Source: an uncultured Lachnospiraceae bacterium (GTDB lineage: Bacteria; Bacillota; Clostridia; Lachnospirales; Lachnospiraceae). From it: a stretch of 64,000 nt of DNA. Location of the stretch: positions 17,198 through 81,197 of the forward strand of contig CACZBM010000005.1 in the NCBI GenBank assembly GCA_902779445.1. Reading direction: 5' to 3'. This document shows, piece by piece, positions 16,976-25,325 of this stretch. The position numbers and the translations under genes were made by a program. The notes under the pieces are model-generated. The model was not told the origin of the DNA and made no database searches. It saw only the letters and a program-made list of their open reading frames with translations. Every line of letters starts with the position of its first letter. Position 1 is the stretch's first letter.

Positions 16976-18346
16976 CTGTATGAGCAGGATCGTCAGGAGT
17001 ATTGGCGCTATGAATTTTACCATCAGTACAAACAGTCCCTTGTTCCAGAAGTTTTCGCCGTTCTTTGTGGCTTCATCGATGATCACCTTTGGCTTAACGG
17101 CCCAGCCCACAAGGAGGCAGGTGCCGATGGCGGCAACAGGCATCAGGAAATTATTGCTTGCAAAGTCAAGAACGTCCAGGATCTGTCCTTTACCGCCGCC
17201 GGGAAGAGGCATTTCAAAATACAGGACATTGTAACCCAGACAAACAAAGGTACCTATGATAAAGGCTATCACTCCTTCAAGGATGGTGGCCTTTTTTCTT
17301 GACATATGGAATTTCTCCATAAATGAGGAAACCACTGCTTCCATGATGGAAATTGAGCTTGTAAGAGCTGCTGTGAAGACCATTACGAAGAAAAGGGCTC
17401 CGAGCACTCTTCCGACTGTTCCCATGGATGCAAAAACTTTGGGCATGGATATAAAGAGAAGAGAAGGCCCGGAAGCGTTCATGCCTTCACGTCCCATGAA
17501 AACATAGAGAGGAAGGATGGTCATAACTCCGGCAAGGAAAGCAACGGCGGTGTCGAAGAACTCTATCTGGGAAACACTTTTGAGAAGATCATCCTTATCT
17601 CCAAAGTATGAACCATAGGAGATCATTATTCCCATGGCAACACTGATCGAGAAGAAAAGCTGTCCCATAGCGTCCAGTAGAACATTCATAAAGGAACGGA
17701 ATGTGAGTCCGGAAACATCGGGTATGAGATAGATCTTCAGGCCGTCAAGTCCGGTTCTTAAAGTGTCACCATCCTTATAGCTTAATGTTGTGGAAAAAAC
17801 AGCTATTCCGATCACGATGATAAGAAGTACGGGCATAAGGATTTTTGAAAGCTTTTCTATTCCTTTATTTATACCCCGGTAAATTACAAATGATGTGAGA
17901 AAAACGTAGATCGCCATAAAAATTATAGGTTCTGTTATACCGGTGATATAGCCTGTAAAAAATCCATCGGAGACAGGAGCTTCTGTCTGTCCGGTAAGAT
18001 AGATGGTGCAGTACTTCATGACCCATCCGCCGATAGCACAGTAGTATGGCAGGATGATAAAGGGAACGGTCACTGCAAAAAAACCAAGCCATCCCCATTT
18101 GGGATGCATCGCAGTATACGCATCGATAGGGCTCTTTCTTGTCTTTCGCCCTATGGATACTTCCGAAACGAGAAGGGTGAAACCGAAGGTCGCCGCCAGG
18201 ACAAGATAAACGACCAGAAACAGTCCGCCGCCGTTCTGTGCGGCAAGATACGGGAATCGCCAGAGATTCCCGAGACCAACGGCACTGCCGGCAGCTGAAA
18301 GAACGAATCCGATGGATCCGGAAAAAGTACTTCTTTTATTCTCCAT
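16958..18346 (-). CDS. Neurotransmitter:sodium symporter (NSS/SNF family) transporter
   Basis: 462 aa with about 11-12 membrane helices. The N-terminus has the LeuT-fold sodium and substrate site pattern GSAVGLGNLWRFPYLAAQNGGG (shown here without gaps in 12-33). Bacterial members import amino acids with Na+. The start at 18346 (minus) has AGGGAGAG upstream. It is divergent from the RsmF-like gene and convergent, with an 18-base overlap, with the EAL gene. Substrate is unknown; tryptophan, tyrosine or branched-chain amino acids are common in the family. Confidence 0.93.
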   Translation of the reverse strand: MENKRSTFSGSIGFVLSAAGSAVGLGNLWRFPYLAAQNGGGLFLVVYLVLAATFGFTLLVSEVSIGRKTRKSPIDAYTAMHPKWGWLGFFAVTVPFIILPYYCAIGGWVMKYCTIYLTGQTEAPVSDGFFTGYITGITEPIIFMAIYVFLTSFVIYRGINKGIEKLSKILMPVLLIIVIGIAVFSTTLSYKDGDTLRTGLDGLKIYLIPDVSGLTFRSFMNVLLDAMGQLFFSISVAMGIMISYGSYFGDKDDLLKSVSQIEFFDTAVAFLAGVMTILPLYVFMGREGMNASGPSLLFISMPKVFASMGTVGRVLGALFFVMVFTAALTSSISIMEAVVSSFMEKFHMSRKKATILEGVIAFIIGTFVCLGYNVLYFEMPLPGGGKGQILDVLDFASNNFLMPVAAIGTCLLVGWAVKPKVIIDEATKNGENFWNKGLFVLMVKFIAPILLTILLIQSVCGI

Positions 18347-18411
18347 AATGATACTCTCCCTTGAAAAAAATACTAAAAAATTCTACACCGAAATAAACAC
18401 ATAGTCCAGTA

Positions 18412-18460
18412 GTAAAATCAGCTTTTTTTGGTAGTTAAAATCAGCATTTTTTGATAGAAT
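18412..18460 (+). promoter_or_regulatory. Direct repeats and extended -10 upstream of the RsmF-like gene
   Basis: TGA-TAGAAT (18452-18460) is an extended -10. Upstream lie two near-identical ~24-base direct repeats with the core AAAATCAGC followed by a T-run and G(G/A)TAG (from ~18412 and ~18434). The repeats span the -35 zone and could be a regulator site; no regulator is adjacent. Confidence 0.4.
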
Positions 18461-18498
18461 GATTGGTATGATAACGGAGGTTTAACCTGATACCAGAC

Positions 18499-19878
18499 AT
18501 GCTGCCGGAAGAGTTTTTATCCAGAATGAAATCATATCTTGAGGGGGATGAGTATGAAGCATTTCTTTCATCTTATGATGATATATCGAATAGATCCCTT
18601 AGGATAAACAGATTAAAAAAATCATCCGGAGGTAAAACCCCGGAAGGAACATTGTCTTTGATCCTGAAAGACAGAGTGGCGTGGTGTGAAAACGGGTATT
18701 ATTATGATGAGGATGACAGGCCGGGAAGACATGCCTATCATGAAGCCGGCCTGTATTACATACAGGAAGCCAGCGCCATGGCACCGGTTGAATGGCTGGA
18801 TGTACGTCCGGGAATGAAGGTACTTGATCTATGTGCGGCTCCCGGAGGGAAAAGCACAGAAATAGCAGGTGCTATGGAAAACAAAGGCCTCCTTATCACC
18901 AATGAGCCGGAACCGGACAGGGCAAGAATACTTTCCCTCAATATCGAGAGGTCATCCGTAGGAAACGCCCTTGTTACAAGCGAAATGCCTGACAGGCTTT
19001 CGGGCAGGTTTGAAGGCTTTTTTGACAGGATACTGGTGGATGCACCCTGCTCGGGAGAAGGCATGTTCAGGAAAAATCCCGATGCCGTTAATGAGTGGAG
19101 TTCTGCGAATGTCGGTTACTGTGCCGAGAGACAGACGGGAATCCTCAGAGAAGCAGCGAAGATGCTTTTTCCCGGGGGAATAATGGTCTATTCCACCTGC
19201 ACATTCTCAAAAGATGAAAATGAGGAAATGATAGAGAGTTTCCTTAAAGAAAATAACGGCTTTAGTCCGGTGGACCCCGATACGATAAAAAGGCTGCCGG
19301 AAGGATTTATAAAGACAGAGTATGGGGTAAGGATATATCCCCATAAGGTCAGGGGAGAAGGACATTTTTTCAGTATTCTTAAAAGAGAAGGAGATGTCCC
19401 GGGGGAAATAAAACGGCTTTCATCAAACGGCGCGTTAGACAGAGCGTTAAATGCAGATATTAAGCTTTTTAATGATTTCGCTCATGAAAGTCTGCCGGAT
19501 CTCGTTCTTCCGGAGGGCATGATCCATACTTTCGGAGAGCAGCTCTATTTAGCACCGGAGGATTGCCCTGGGTTAAGAGGATTGAAGGTTTTAAGACCGG
19601 GTCTTCATCTCGGAACTCTTAAAAATAAGAGATTTGAACCGTCCCATGCACTCGCACTCTTTATTTCTCCGGATGAAGCTGTATTAAATGCAGAGATAAA
19701 CGGATCACCGGATCTGGCGCTTAAATATATGAGGGGAGAAACTCTACCTGCGGATATCATAAACGGGAATGGCAGGAAAGGCTGGTGTATTGTCAGCGTG
19801 GACGGATATTCCATCGGGTGGGGTAAATCTGACGGAAGGATAATAAAAAATCATTACCCGAGAGGGTTAAGGATATAA
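18499..19878 (+). CDS. RsmF/RsmB-like rRNA (cytosine-C5) methyltransferase
   Basis: 459 aa, NOL1/NOP2/Sun family, which methylates C5 of cytosine in rRNA using SAM. The SAM site is VLDLCAAPGGKST (~110-122); the two catalytic cysteines lie in DAPCSGEGMF and YSTCTFS. A C-terminal RNA-binding extension follows, as in RsmF. The ATG at 18499 is 18 bases from the only good Shine-Dalgarno (GGAGG, 18476-18480); in-frame CTG (18487) or ATA (18490) codons are better spaced, so the true start may be non-standard. A small membrane protein gene follows after 10 bases. Confidence 0.88.
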   Translation: MLPEEFLSRMKSYLEGDEYEAFLSSYDDISNRSLRINRLKKSSGGKTPEGTLSLILKDRVAWCENGYYYDEDDRPGRHAYHEAGLYYIQEASAMAPVEWLDVRPGMKVLDLCAAPGGKSTEIAGAMENKGLLITNEPEPDRARILSLNIERSSVGNALVTSEMPDRLSGRFEGFFDRILVDAPCSGEGMFRKNPDAVNEWSSANVGYCAERQTGILREAAKMLFPGGIMVYSTCTFSKDENEEMIESFLKENNGFSPVDPDTIKRLPEGFIKTEYGVRIYPHKVRGEGHFFSILKREGDVPGEIKRLSSNGALDRALNADIKLFNDFAHESLPDLVLPEGMIHTFGEQLYLAPEDCPGLRGLKVLRPGLHLGTLKNKRFEPSHALALFISPDEAVLNAEINGSPDLALKYMRGETLPADIINGNGRKGWCIVSVDGYSIGWGKSDGRIIKNHYPRGLRI

Positions 19879-19888
19879 GGAGGAAAAT

Positions 19889-20344
19889 ATGAGCGAATTA
19901 GAAAAGAAACCTGATGAAGTACTTAGTGACAAAGATGCAAAGGAGATATTAAAGGAACTTTTAGAGTTTGAAAAACGTGAGGCCAAGTATCAGAAGGTGA
20001 CCTCGATCCTTATTTTCTGCCTGGTGCTTATAATGGGGATCGTATCCTTTATGATAGTTCCGGTTGCGGTTCAGACGCTTACAACTGCCAATGCTACGAT
20101 CATCCAGGCACAGGAAGCACTCGCCAAGATAACTGACGAGATGGAGAACATAAACGGAATGGTTTCCAGTATCACTGAAACCAGTGACAGCGTTAACAGG
20201 ATGGTCACCGATAATGCAGAAGACTTAACAACCTCTGTTCAGAATCTTAATTCCATAGATTTTGAGGGATTAAATAAGGCAATAAGGGACCTCCAGGATG
20301 CTGTGGCGCCAATGGCGAAGGTCGGCCGGATCTTTGGTGGCTGA
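19889..20344 (+). CDS. Single-pass membrane protein with extracytoplasmic coiled coil
   Basis: 151 aa. A charged helical N-terminus (1-38), one membrane segment (~39-62: SILIFCLVLIMGIVSFMIVPV), then a long heptad-like helix rich in Ala, Thr, Ile and Asn (NATIIQAQEALAKITDEME, then SVNRMVTDNAEDLTTSVQN). The layout recalls methyl-accepting chemotaxis-like or septation-associated coils, but no family is recognised. AGGAGG lies eight bases before the ATG. It is 10 bases after the RsmF-like gene and probably co-transcribed. Confidence 0.65.
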   Translation: MSELEKKPDEVLSDKDAKEILKELLEFEKREAKYQKVTSILIFCLVLIMGIVSFMIVPVAVQTLTTANATIIQAQEALAKITDEMENINGMVSSITETSDSVNRMVTDNAEDLTTSVQNLNSIDFEGLNKAIRDLQDAVAPMAKVGRIFGG

Positions 20345-20347
20345 GTT

Positions 20348-20376
20348 GTGACAGATCAATAGAAGTGTGCTAGAAT
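20348..20376 (+). promoter_or_regulatory. Promoter of the beta-CASP / DHFR / manA unit
   Basis: GTGACA (5/6 of TTGACA) at 20348-20353, 17 bases, then TAGAAT at 20371-20376 with TG at 20368-20369. The leader is about 50 bases. Confidence 0.65.
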
Positions 20377-20435
20377 AATAGTTTACAAGGCAATTCGTTG
20401 TTTTTTGAAAATGCAACAGGGATGGGTGATAACAT

Positions 20436-22052
20436 ATGATATTAGAATTCATCGGTGCAGCTCATGAGGTGACAGGAAGCTGTCATTATCTTAATGTCAA
20501 CGGAAAAAATATCCTTGTGGATTACGGAATGGAGCAGGGTAAGAATCTCTTTGAGAATGTTGACCTGCCTGTGTCAGCAGGAGAGATCGACTATATCTTT
20601 CTGACCCATGCCCATATCGATCACTCGGGCCTTCTTCCCTATGCCTATGCAAAGGGCTTCAGGGGACGTATTTATGCTACGAATGCGACGGCAAAGCTCT
20701 GCAGCATCATGCTGCGTGACAGTGCCCATATACAGGCTTTTGAAGCAGAGTGGAGGAACAGAAAGGCCAGAAGAAACGCAAATATAGAAGAATTTGTACC
20801 TCTCTATACAATGGAGGATGCAGACGGAGCCATAAGACTCTTAAAACCTGTGAGCTACAATGATGTTATTAACGTGGACCAGGGTATAGATATCAGGTTT
20901 ACGGATGTGGGTCACCTTCTGGGATCTGCAGCCATCGAGGTATTTCTGAAGGAAGACGGGGTTAGTAAGAAGATCGTATTTTCCGGAGACGTGGGAAATA
21001 CGGGACAGCCGATAATAAGGGAGCCCCAGCCTGTGGACGGAGCAGACTATGTCCTTATAGAGTCCACTTACGGAGACAGGCTTCATTCTGAAGAAAAGCC
21101 TGATTATATCGGTGAACTCACGAAGATCCTTCAGTTCACCTTTGACAGAGGCGGAAACGTGGTCATCCCTTCTTTTGCAGTGGGCCGAACCCAGGAGCTC
21201 CTCTATTTCATAAGGGAAATAAAGGAGAAGGGGCTGGTCCACGGACATGAAGATTTTCCGGTTTACGTTGACTCTCCCCTGGCGGTGGATGCTACCAGCA
21301 TTTTCGGTAAAAGCTCACTTGAGTGCTATGACGGAGAGGCTAAGAAACTGGTTGAAAAAGGGATCAATCCACTTACCTTTACCAATCTGAATCTTTCCAT
21401 CACGCCGGATGATTCAAGGGATATCAATACGGATGATGAGCCAAAGGTTATCATCTCTGCATCCGGAATGTGCGATGCCGGACGTATAAGACATCACTTA
21501 AAGCATAATCTCTGGAGAAAGGAATCCACCATACTATTCGTGGGTTACCAGTCGGCCGGTACATTGGGTCGGGCTCTGTATGAGGGGGCCAGGACGGTAA
21601 AGCTTTTCGGTGAAGAGATCTCTGTAAATGCATCAATAGAGATCCTTACGGGAATGAGCGGACATGCAGATCAGAAGGGGCTGTTAAACTGGGCCGAAAA
21701 GAGCTTTGATCCGGAAAAGACCCGGAAAATATTTGTGGTTCACGGAGAGGACACTGTTACAGACAGATTTGCTGCACTCCTGACTGAGAAATTCGGATTT
21801 AAGACTTTTGCTCCATACAGCGGTACAAAATATGACCTTATAAAAGATGAGATCATAGAGGAGACAAAGGGGATACCTGTCGTCAAGAAGGTTATCACCC
21901 AGAAGAAGATCAGTACCGTATTTGAGAGACTTCTTGCTGCCGGGGAAAGGCTTCTTTCGGTTATCAGAAAGAACGAGCATGGAGCCAATAAAGATCTTGC
22001 AAAGTTCGCAGATCAGATAAATGCGCTTTCAGATAAATGGGACAGGACATGA
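20436..22052 (+). CDS. Metallo-beta-lactamase/beta-CASP RNase-like hydrolase
   Basis: 538 aa. The metal site HAHIDHSG (~60-67) and later histidine/aspartate motifs (GHLLGSA, FSGDVGN) belong to the metallo-beta-lactamase fold. The inserted beta-CASP region and its C-terminal histidine (SGHADQ) match the CPSF/RNase J-like subgroup. Such enzymes process RNA, but this short type lacks the RNase J C-terminal domain, so substrate is uncertain. It has its own promoter and starts an apparent operon with dihydrofolate reductase (4-base gap) and manA. No good Shine-Dalgarno precedes the ATG beyond GGGATGGG at 20419. Confidence 0.85.
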   Translation: MILEFIGAAHEVTGSCHYLNVNGKNILVDYGMEQGKNLFENVDLPVSAGEIDYIFLTHAHIDHSGLLPYAYAKGFRGRIYATNATAKLCSIMLRDSAHIQAFEAEWRNRKARRNANIEEFVPLYTMEDADGAIRLLKPVSYNDVINVDQGIDIRFTDVGHLLGSAAIEVFLKEDGVSKKIVFSGDVGNTGQPIIREPQPVDGADYVLIESTYGDRLHSEEKPDYIGELTKILQFTFDRGGNVVIPSFAVGRTQELLYFIREIKEKGLVHGHEDFPVYVDSPLAVDATSIFGKSSLECYDGEAKKLVEKGINPLTFTNLNLSITPDDSRDINTDDEPKVIISASGMCDAGRIRHHLKHNLWRKESTILFVGYQSAGTLGRALYEGARTVKLFGEEISVNASIEILTGMSGHADQKGLLNWAEKSFDPEKTRKIFVVHGEDTVTDRFAALLTEKFGFKTFAPYSGTKYDLIKDEIIEETKGIPVVKKVITQKKISTVFERLLAAGERLLSVIRKNEHGANKDLAKFADQINALSDKWDRT

Positions 22053-22056
22053 TCAA

Positions 22057-22548
22057 ATGATATTAATAGCTGCTGTAGATAAAAACTGGGCGATCGGCAA
22101 GGATAACAGCCTCCTTGTACATATTCCCGCTGACCAGAGGTTTTTCAGGGAAACGACCACGGGGAATGTTGTGGTAATGGGACGTAAGACACTTGAAAGC
22201 TTCCCTAACGGGAAACCTCTTAAAAACAGGGAAAATATCGTGCTTTCCCGTAATAACGGATTTTCACCGGAGGGAGTGACTGTTGTAAGGGATCTGCCTT
22301 CGCTGCTGGAAAAGATAAGTAATTATCCTAAGGATACCGTTTTCTGTATAGGAGGAGCTTCGGTATATAAGGAGCTTATGCCCTACTGCGACAAGGCACT
22401 TATCACGAAGATCGATGAGGCCTATGAAGCAGATGCTTACTTTCCGGATCTGGACAGTGATCCGGACTGGGAATTAGTAGATACGAGCGAAGAACAGACA
22501 TACTTCGACCTTGTATATCATTTTGTTACTTATGAAAGGAGATCTTAA
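22057..22548 (+). CDS. folA: Dihydrofolate reductase
   Basis: 163 aa, normal for bacterial DHFR, which reduces dihydrofolate with NADPH for thymidylate and purine synthesis. Visible features: the N-terminal ILIAAVDKNWAIGKDNSLL with the W-A-I-G-x-x-x-x-L loop, VVMGRKTLES for NADPH binding, and FCIGGASVYKELM. I chose ATG 22057, which gives the standard family N-terminus; an in-frame ATG at 22021 lies within the upstream gene. Start is 4 bases after the previous stop, and the stop overlaps manA by one base (TAATG). Confidence 0.95.
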   Translation: MILIAAVDKNWAIGKDNSLLVHIPADQRFFRETTTGNVVVMGRKTLESFPNGKPLKNRENIVLSRNNGFSPEGVTVVRDLPSLLEKISNYPKDTVFCIGGASVYKELMPYCDKALITKIDEAYEADAYFPDLDSDPDWELVDTSEEQTYFDLVYHFVTYERRS

Positions 22549-23480
22549 TGTCTATCTTACGATTAAAACCCGCATATCTTAATGATATCTGGGGCGGAAG
22601 CAGGTTAAAGAAGGAGTACAATAAATCCGATTATCCGGGATATGTGCTTTCTGAAACCTGGGAGCTTTCCTGCGACAGCGAACACCCTACGATCATTGAC
22701 AGCGGTTCCTATAAAGGAAAGACATTGAAAGAGTACCTGGACAATGAAGGTGCAAAGGTACTGGGAACTAATTATGAGAGATTCTCGGAGTGGCCTCTGT
22801 CTGTAAAGCTTATAGATGCCCATCAGAATATTTCTATAAAAGTGCATCCTTCCATTGAATATGCGGAGAAAAACGGCCTTCCCAAGGGAAATGACGAGTG
22901 CTGGTATATTCTGGATGCTCTTCCCAATGCAGGTATTTTCTATGGCGTTGACAGAGATGTGACCCAGGAAGAATTCACTACAATGGTCAGGAATAATACC
23001 TTTAAGAAGGTTCTTCATTTCCAGCCGGTTAAAAAAGGGGAATTATATTACTGCGGTCCCGGACTTCTTCATTCCATAGGAGCCGGAGTGGTAGTGGCAG
23101 AAATAAAGCAGTTAAATCAGGTGAAATACAGGGTTTACGACTTCGGACGTGTGCGTCCTGACGGCAATCCGAGGGAACTCATGATAAATGAGGCAAAGGA
23201 AGCAGCCATATTAAAGAAGGATATTCCTGCAAAAGACATGCACGGGCACCTCTGCGACTGCGATACCTTCACTATAGACAAGGTCAAAGTTGATGGAGAG
23301 AAGACATTATCCACTGACGGTTCAACATTCCATCACATGCTGGTGGTAAAGGGAGATATGATCCTTACTTCGGAAGATACCAGGATGGAGATCCTGCAGG
23401 GTAACGGATTCTTTATCAGTGCAGATCATGGTGAATACAGATTAAAGGGACACGGAGAGGTTCTTCTTATTTCCGTATAA
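22548..23480 (+). CDS. manA: Mannose-6-phosphate isomerase, class I (short form)
   Basis: 310 aa. This cupin-fold zinc enzyme interconverts mannose 6-phosphate and fructose 6-phosphate. Metal-site motifs are present: SIKVHPSIEYA with the glutamine just upstream (DAHQNIS), ECWYIL, and LLHSIGAG with a histidine. Length fits the short Firmicute type. AAAGGAG lies eight bases before the ATG, which overlaps the DHFR stop. A 6-base gap to the ABC exporter leaves open whether those genes are co-transcribed. Confidence 0.94.
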   Translation: MSILRLKPAYLNDIWGGSRLKKEYNKSDYPGYVLSETWELSCDSEHPTIIDSGSYKGKTLKEYLDNEGAKVLGTNYERFSEWPLSVKLIDAHQNISIKVHPSIEYAEKNGLPKGNDECWYILDALPNAGIFYGVDRDVTQEEFTTMVRNNTFKKVLHFQPVKKGELYYCGPGLLHSIGAGVVVAEIKQLNQVKYRVYDFGRVRPDGNPRELMINEAKEAAILKKDIPAKDMHGHLCDCDTFTIDKVKVDGEKTLSTDGSTFHHMLVVKGDMILTSEDTRMEILQGNGFFISADHGEYRLKGHGEVLLISV

Positions 23481-23486
23481 TAAAAT

Positions 23487-25277
23487 ATGGAGAAATCCTA
23501 TGAATCCATCCCTGCCCGGGAAGTTATCAGGACCCTTGGCAGGGAAGTGAAAGAATTTAAATTTGATTCCATTATGACACCGGTATCTATGGTGCTGGAA
23601 GTAGTGATGGAAATGGCGATCCCTTATCTGATGGCTTCCATAATAGATAAGGGAGTGACTGCAGGAGATATGCAGCATATAAAAGAGACTGGTGGAATAA
23701 TGATCGTGATCGCGGTTGCCGGTCTTCTTTTTGGCATTATGGGGGCGCATTTCGGAGCAAGGGCATCGGCAGGGCTCGCAATGAATCTGAGGCTTAGGAT
23801 GTTTGAAAGCATTGAAGCCATGAGTTTTCCGAATCTGGACAGGTTTTCCACAGCAGGATTAGTTACCAGGCTGACTACGGATATCACCAATATACAGAAT
23901 GCTTATCAGATGATACTCCGTATGTTCATGAGAGCTCCCAGCTCAATTATCATAGCCATGGTGATGGCTTTTGTAATAAACCGGAGACTGGCATTTATTT
24001 ATCTTATCGCGGTTATTTTCCTTGGGATATTCATTTTTACCATGATGGGCAGGGTGTCCAGATATTTTGCCTATGTCTTTACCAAATATGATGACCTTAA
24101 CGAATCTGTTCAGGAAAATGTGACAGGTATCAGGGTTGTAAAGGCTTTTGCAAGGGAAGAATACGAAAAAGACAAGTTCGATAAAGCTGCGGACAATATT
24201 TATCGAATGTTTGTAAAAGCTGAGAGGATGATAATCCTCAATATGCCGGTAATGCAGTTCACGGTATATGCATGCATTCTTTTGATAAGCTGGTTCGGAG
24301 CTCACATGATAGTCGGCGGAAGCCTTACTACCGGGGAACTCATGAGCCTGCTTACCTACTGCATGAATATCCTCATGTCATTAATGATGCTGTCGTTTGT
24401 CTTTGTAATGATCAGTATGTCCGCTGCAAGTGCCCGAAGGATCACAGAGGTCATAAAAGAAATACCTGAGATAAGGAATCCGGAAGATCCGGTAATGGAG
24501 GTTCCGGACGGAAGCATAAAATTTGATAACGTATGGTTTTCATATTATAAGGATAAGACCGGTGAAAAGGACTGCATCCTTGATGACATAAACCTGGATA
24601 TAAAAAGCGGAGAGACTATAGGAATAATCGGAGGTACGGGAAGCTCAAAGACCAGTCTCGTAAACCTGATAAGCAGGCTGTATGATGTAACCCGGGGCAG
24701 TGTGAGCGTTGGCGGAAGGAATGTTAAGGAGTATGACTTAAATACCCTGAGAATGAGTGTTTCCCATGTTCTACAGAAAAACGAACTTTTCTCCGGTTCA
24801 ATACTGGAAAACCTGAGATGGGGGCGGGAGAATGCAACTCTTGAAGAATGCATTGAAGCATGTAAGATATCGAATGCCCATGAATTCATAGACAGGATGG
24901 AAGAAAGGTACGATACCCGTATCGAACAGGGAGGATCAAACCTCTCCGGAGGACAGAAGCAGAGGCTCTGTATAGCGAGAGCCATCTTAAGGAGACCGAA
25001 GATACTTATACTTGATGACTCTACTTCAGCAGTTGATACTGCAACCGATGCCCGGATAAGAAGGGCCTTAAAGGACTATCTTCCCGGAATGACGAAGATC
25101 ATAATCACCCAGAGGATATCTAGTGTTATTGATGCTGACAGGATAGTGGTAATGGATGAAGGGCGGATAAACGGTATCGGCAGTCATGAGGAATTATTAA
25201 GGAATAATGATATTTACAGGGATGTTTACGAATCACAGAATAGCGGTAAAGAAACCCCTGATTTTGACACGAAATAA
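23487..25277 (+). CDS. ABC exporter half-transporter, degenerate-site subunit
   Basis: 596 aa: six membrane helices (~30-310) and a C-terminal nucleotide-binding domain. Walker A reads GGTGSSKT with a serine in place of the usual glycine; the signature is LSGGQKQRLC. Walker B is LILDDS, with aspartate instead of the catalytic glutamate. This asymmetry is typical of one subunit of heterodimeric exporters (TM287/288, LmrCD type), and the partner with an intact glutamate is next. Substrate is unknown; lipids, drugs or peptides are typical. The ATG follows manA closely without a clear Shine-Dalgarno. Confidence 0.9.
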   Translation: MEKSYESIPAREVIRTLGREVKEFKFDSIMTPVSMVLEVVMEMAIPYLMASIIDKGVTAGDMQHIKETGGIMIVIAVAGLLFGIMGAHFGARASAGLAMNLRLRMFESIEAMSFPNLDRFSTAGLVTRLTTDITNIQNAYQMILRMFMRAPSSIIIAMVMAFVINRRLAFIYLIAVIFLGIFIFTMMGRVSRYFAYVFTKYDDLNESVQENVTGIRVVKAFAREEYEKDKFDKAADNIYRMFVKAERMIILNMPVMQFTVYACILLISWFGAHMIVGGSLTTGELMSLLTYCMNILMSLMMLSFVFVMISMSAASARRITEVIKEIPEIRNPEDPVMEVPDGSIKFDNVWFSYYKDKTGEKDCILDDINLDIKSGETIGIIGGTGSSKTSLVNLISRLYDVTRGSVSVGGRNVKEYDLNTLRMSVSHVLQKNELFSGSILENLRWGRENATLEECIEACKISNAHEFIDRMEERYDTRIEQGGSNLSGGQKQRLCIARAILRRPKILILDDSTSAVDTATDARIRRALKDYLPGMTKIIITQRISSVIDADRIVVMDEGRINGIGSHEELLRNNDIYRDVYESQNSGKETPDFDTK

Positions 25278-25325
25278 GATTGGTAAAATAATGAAAAAGG
25301 TGTGGAAGCGTTTATAAAGGGAGAT

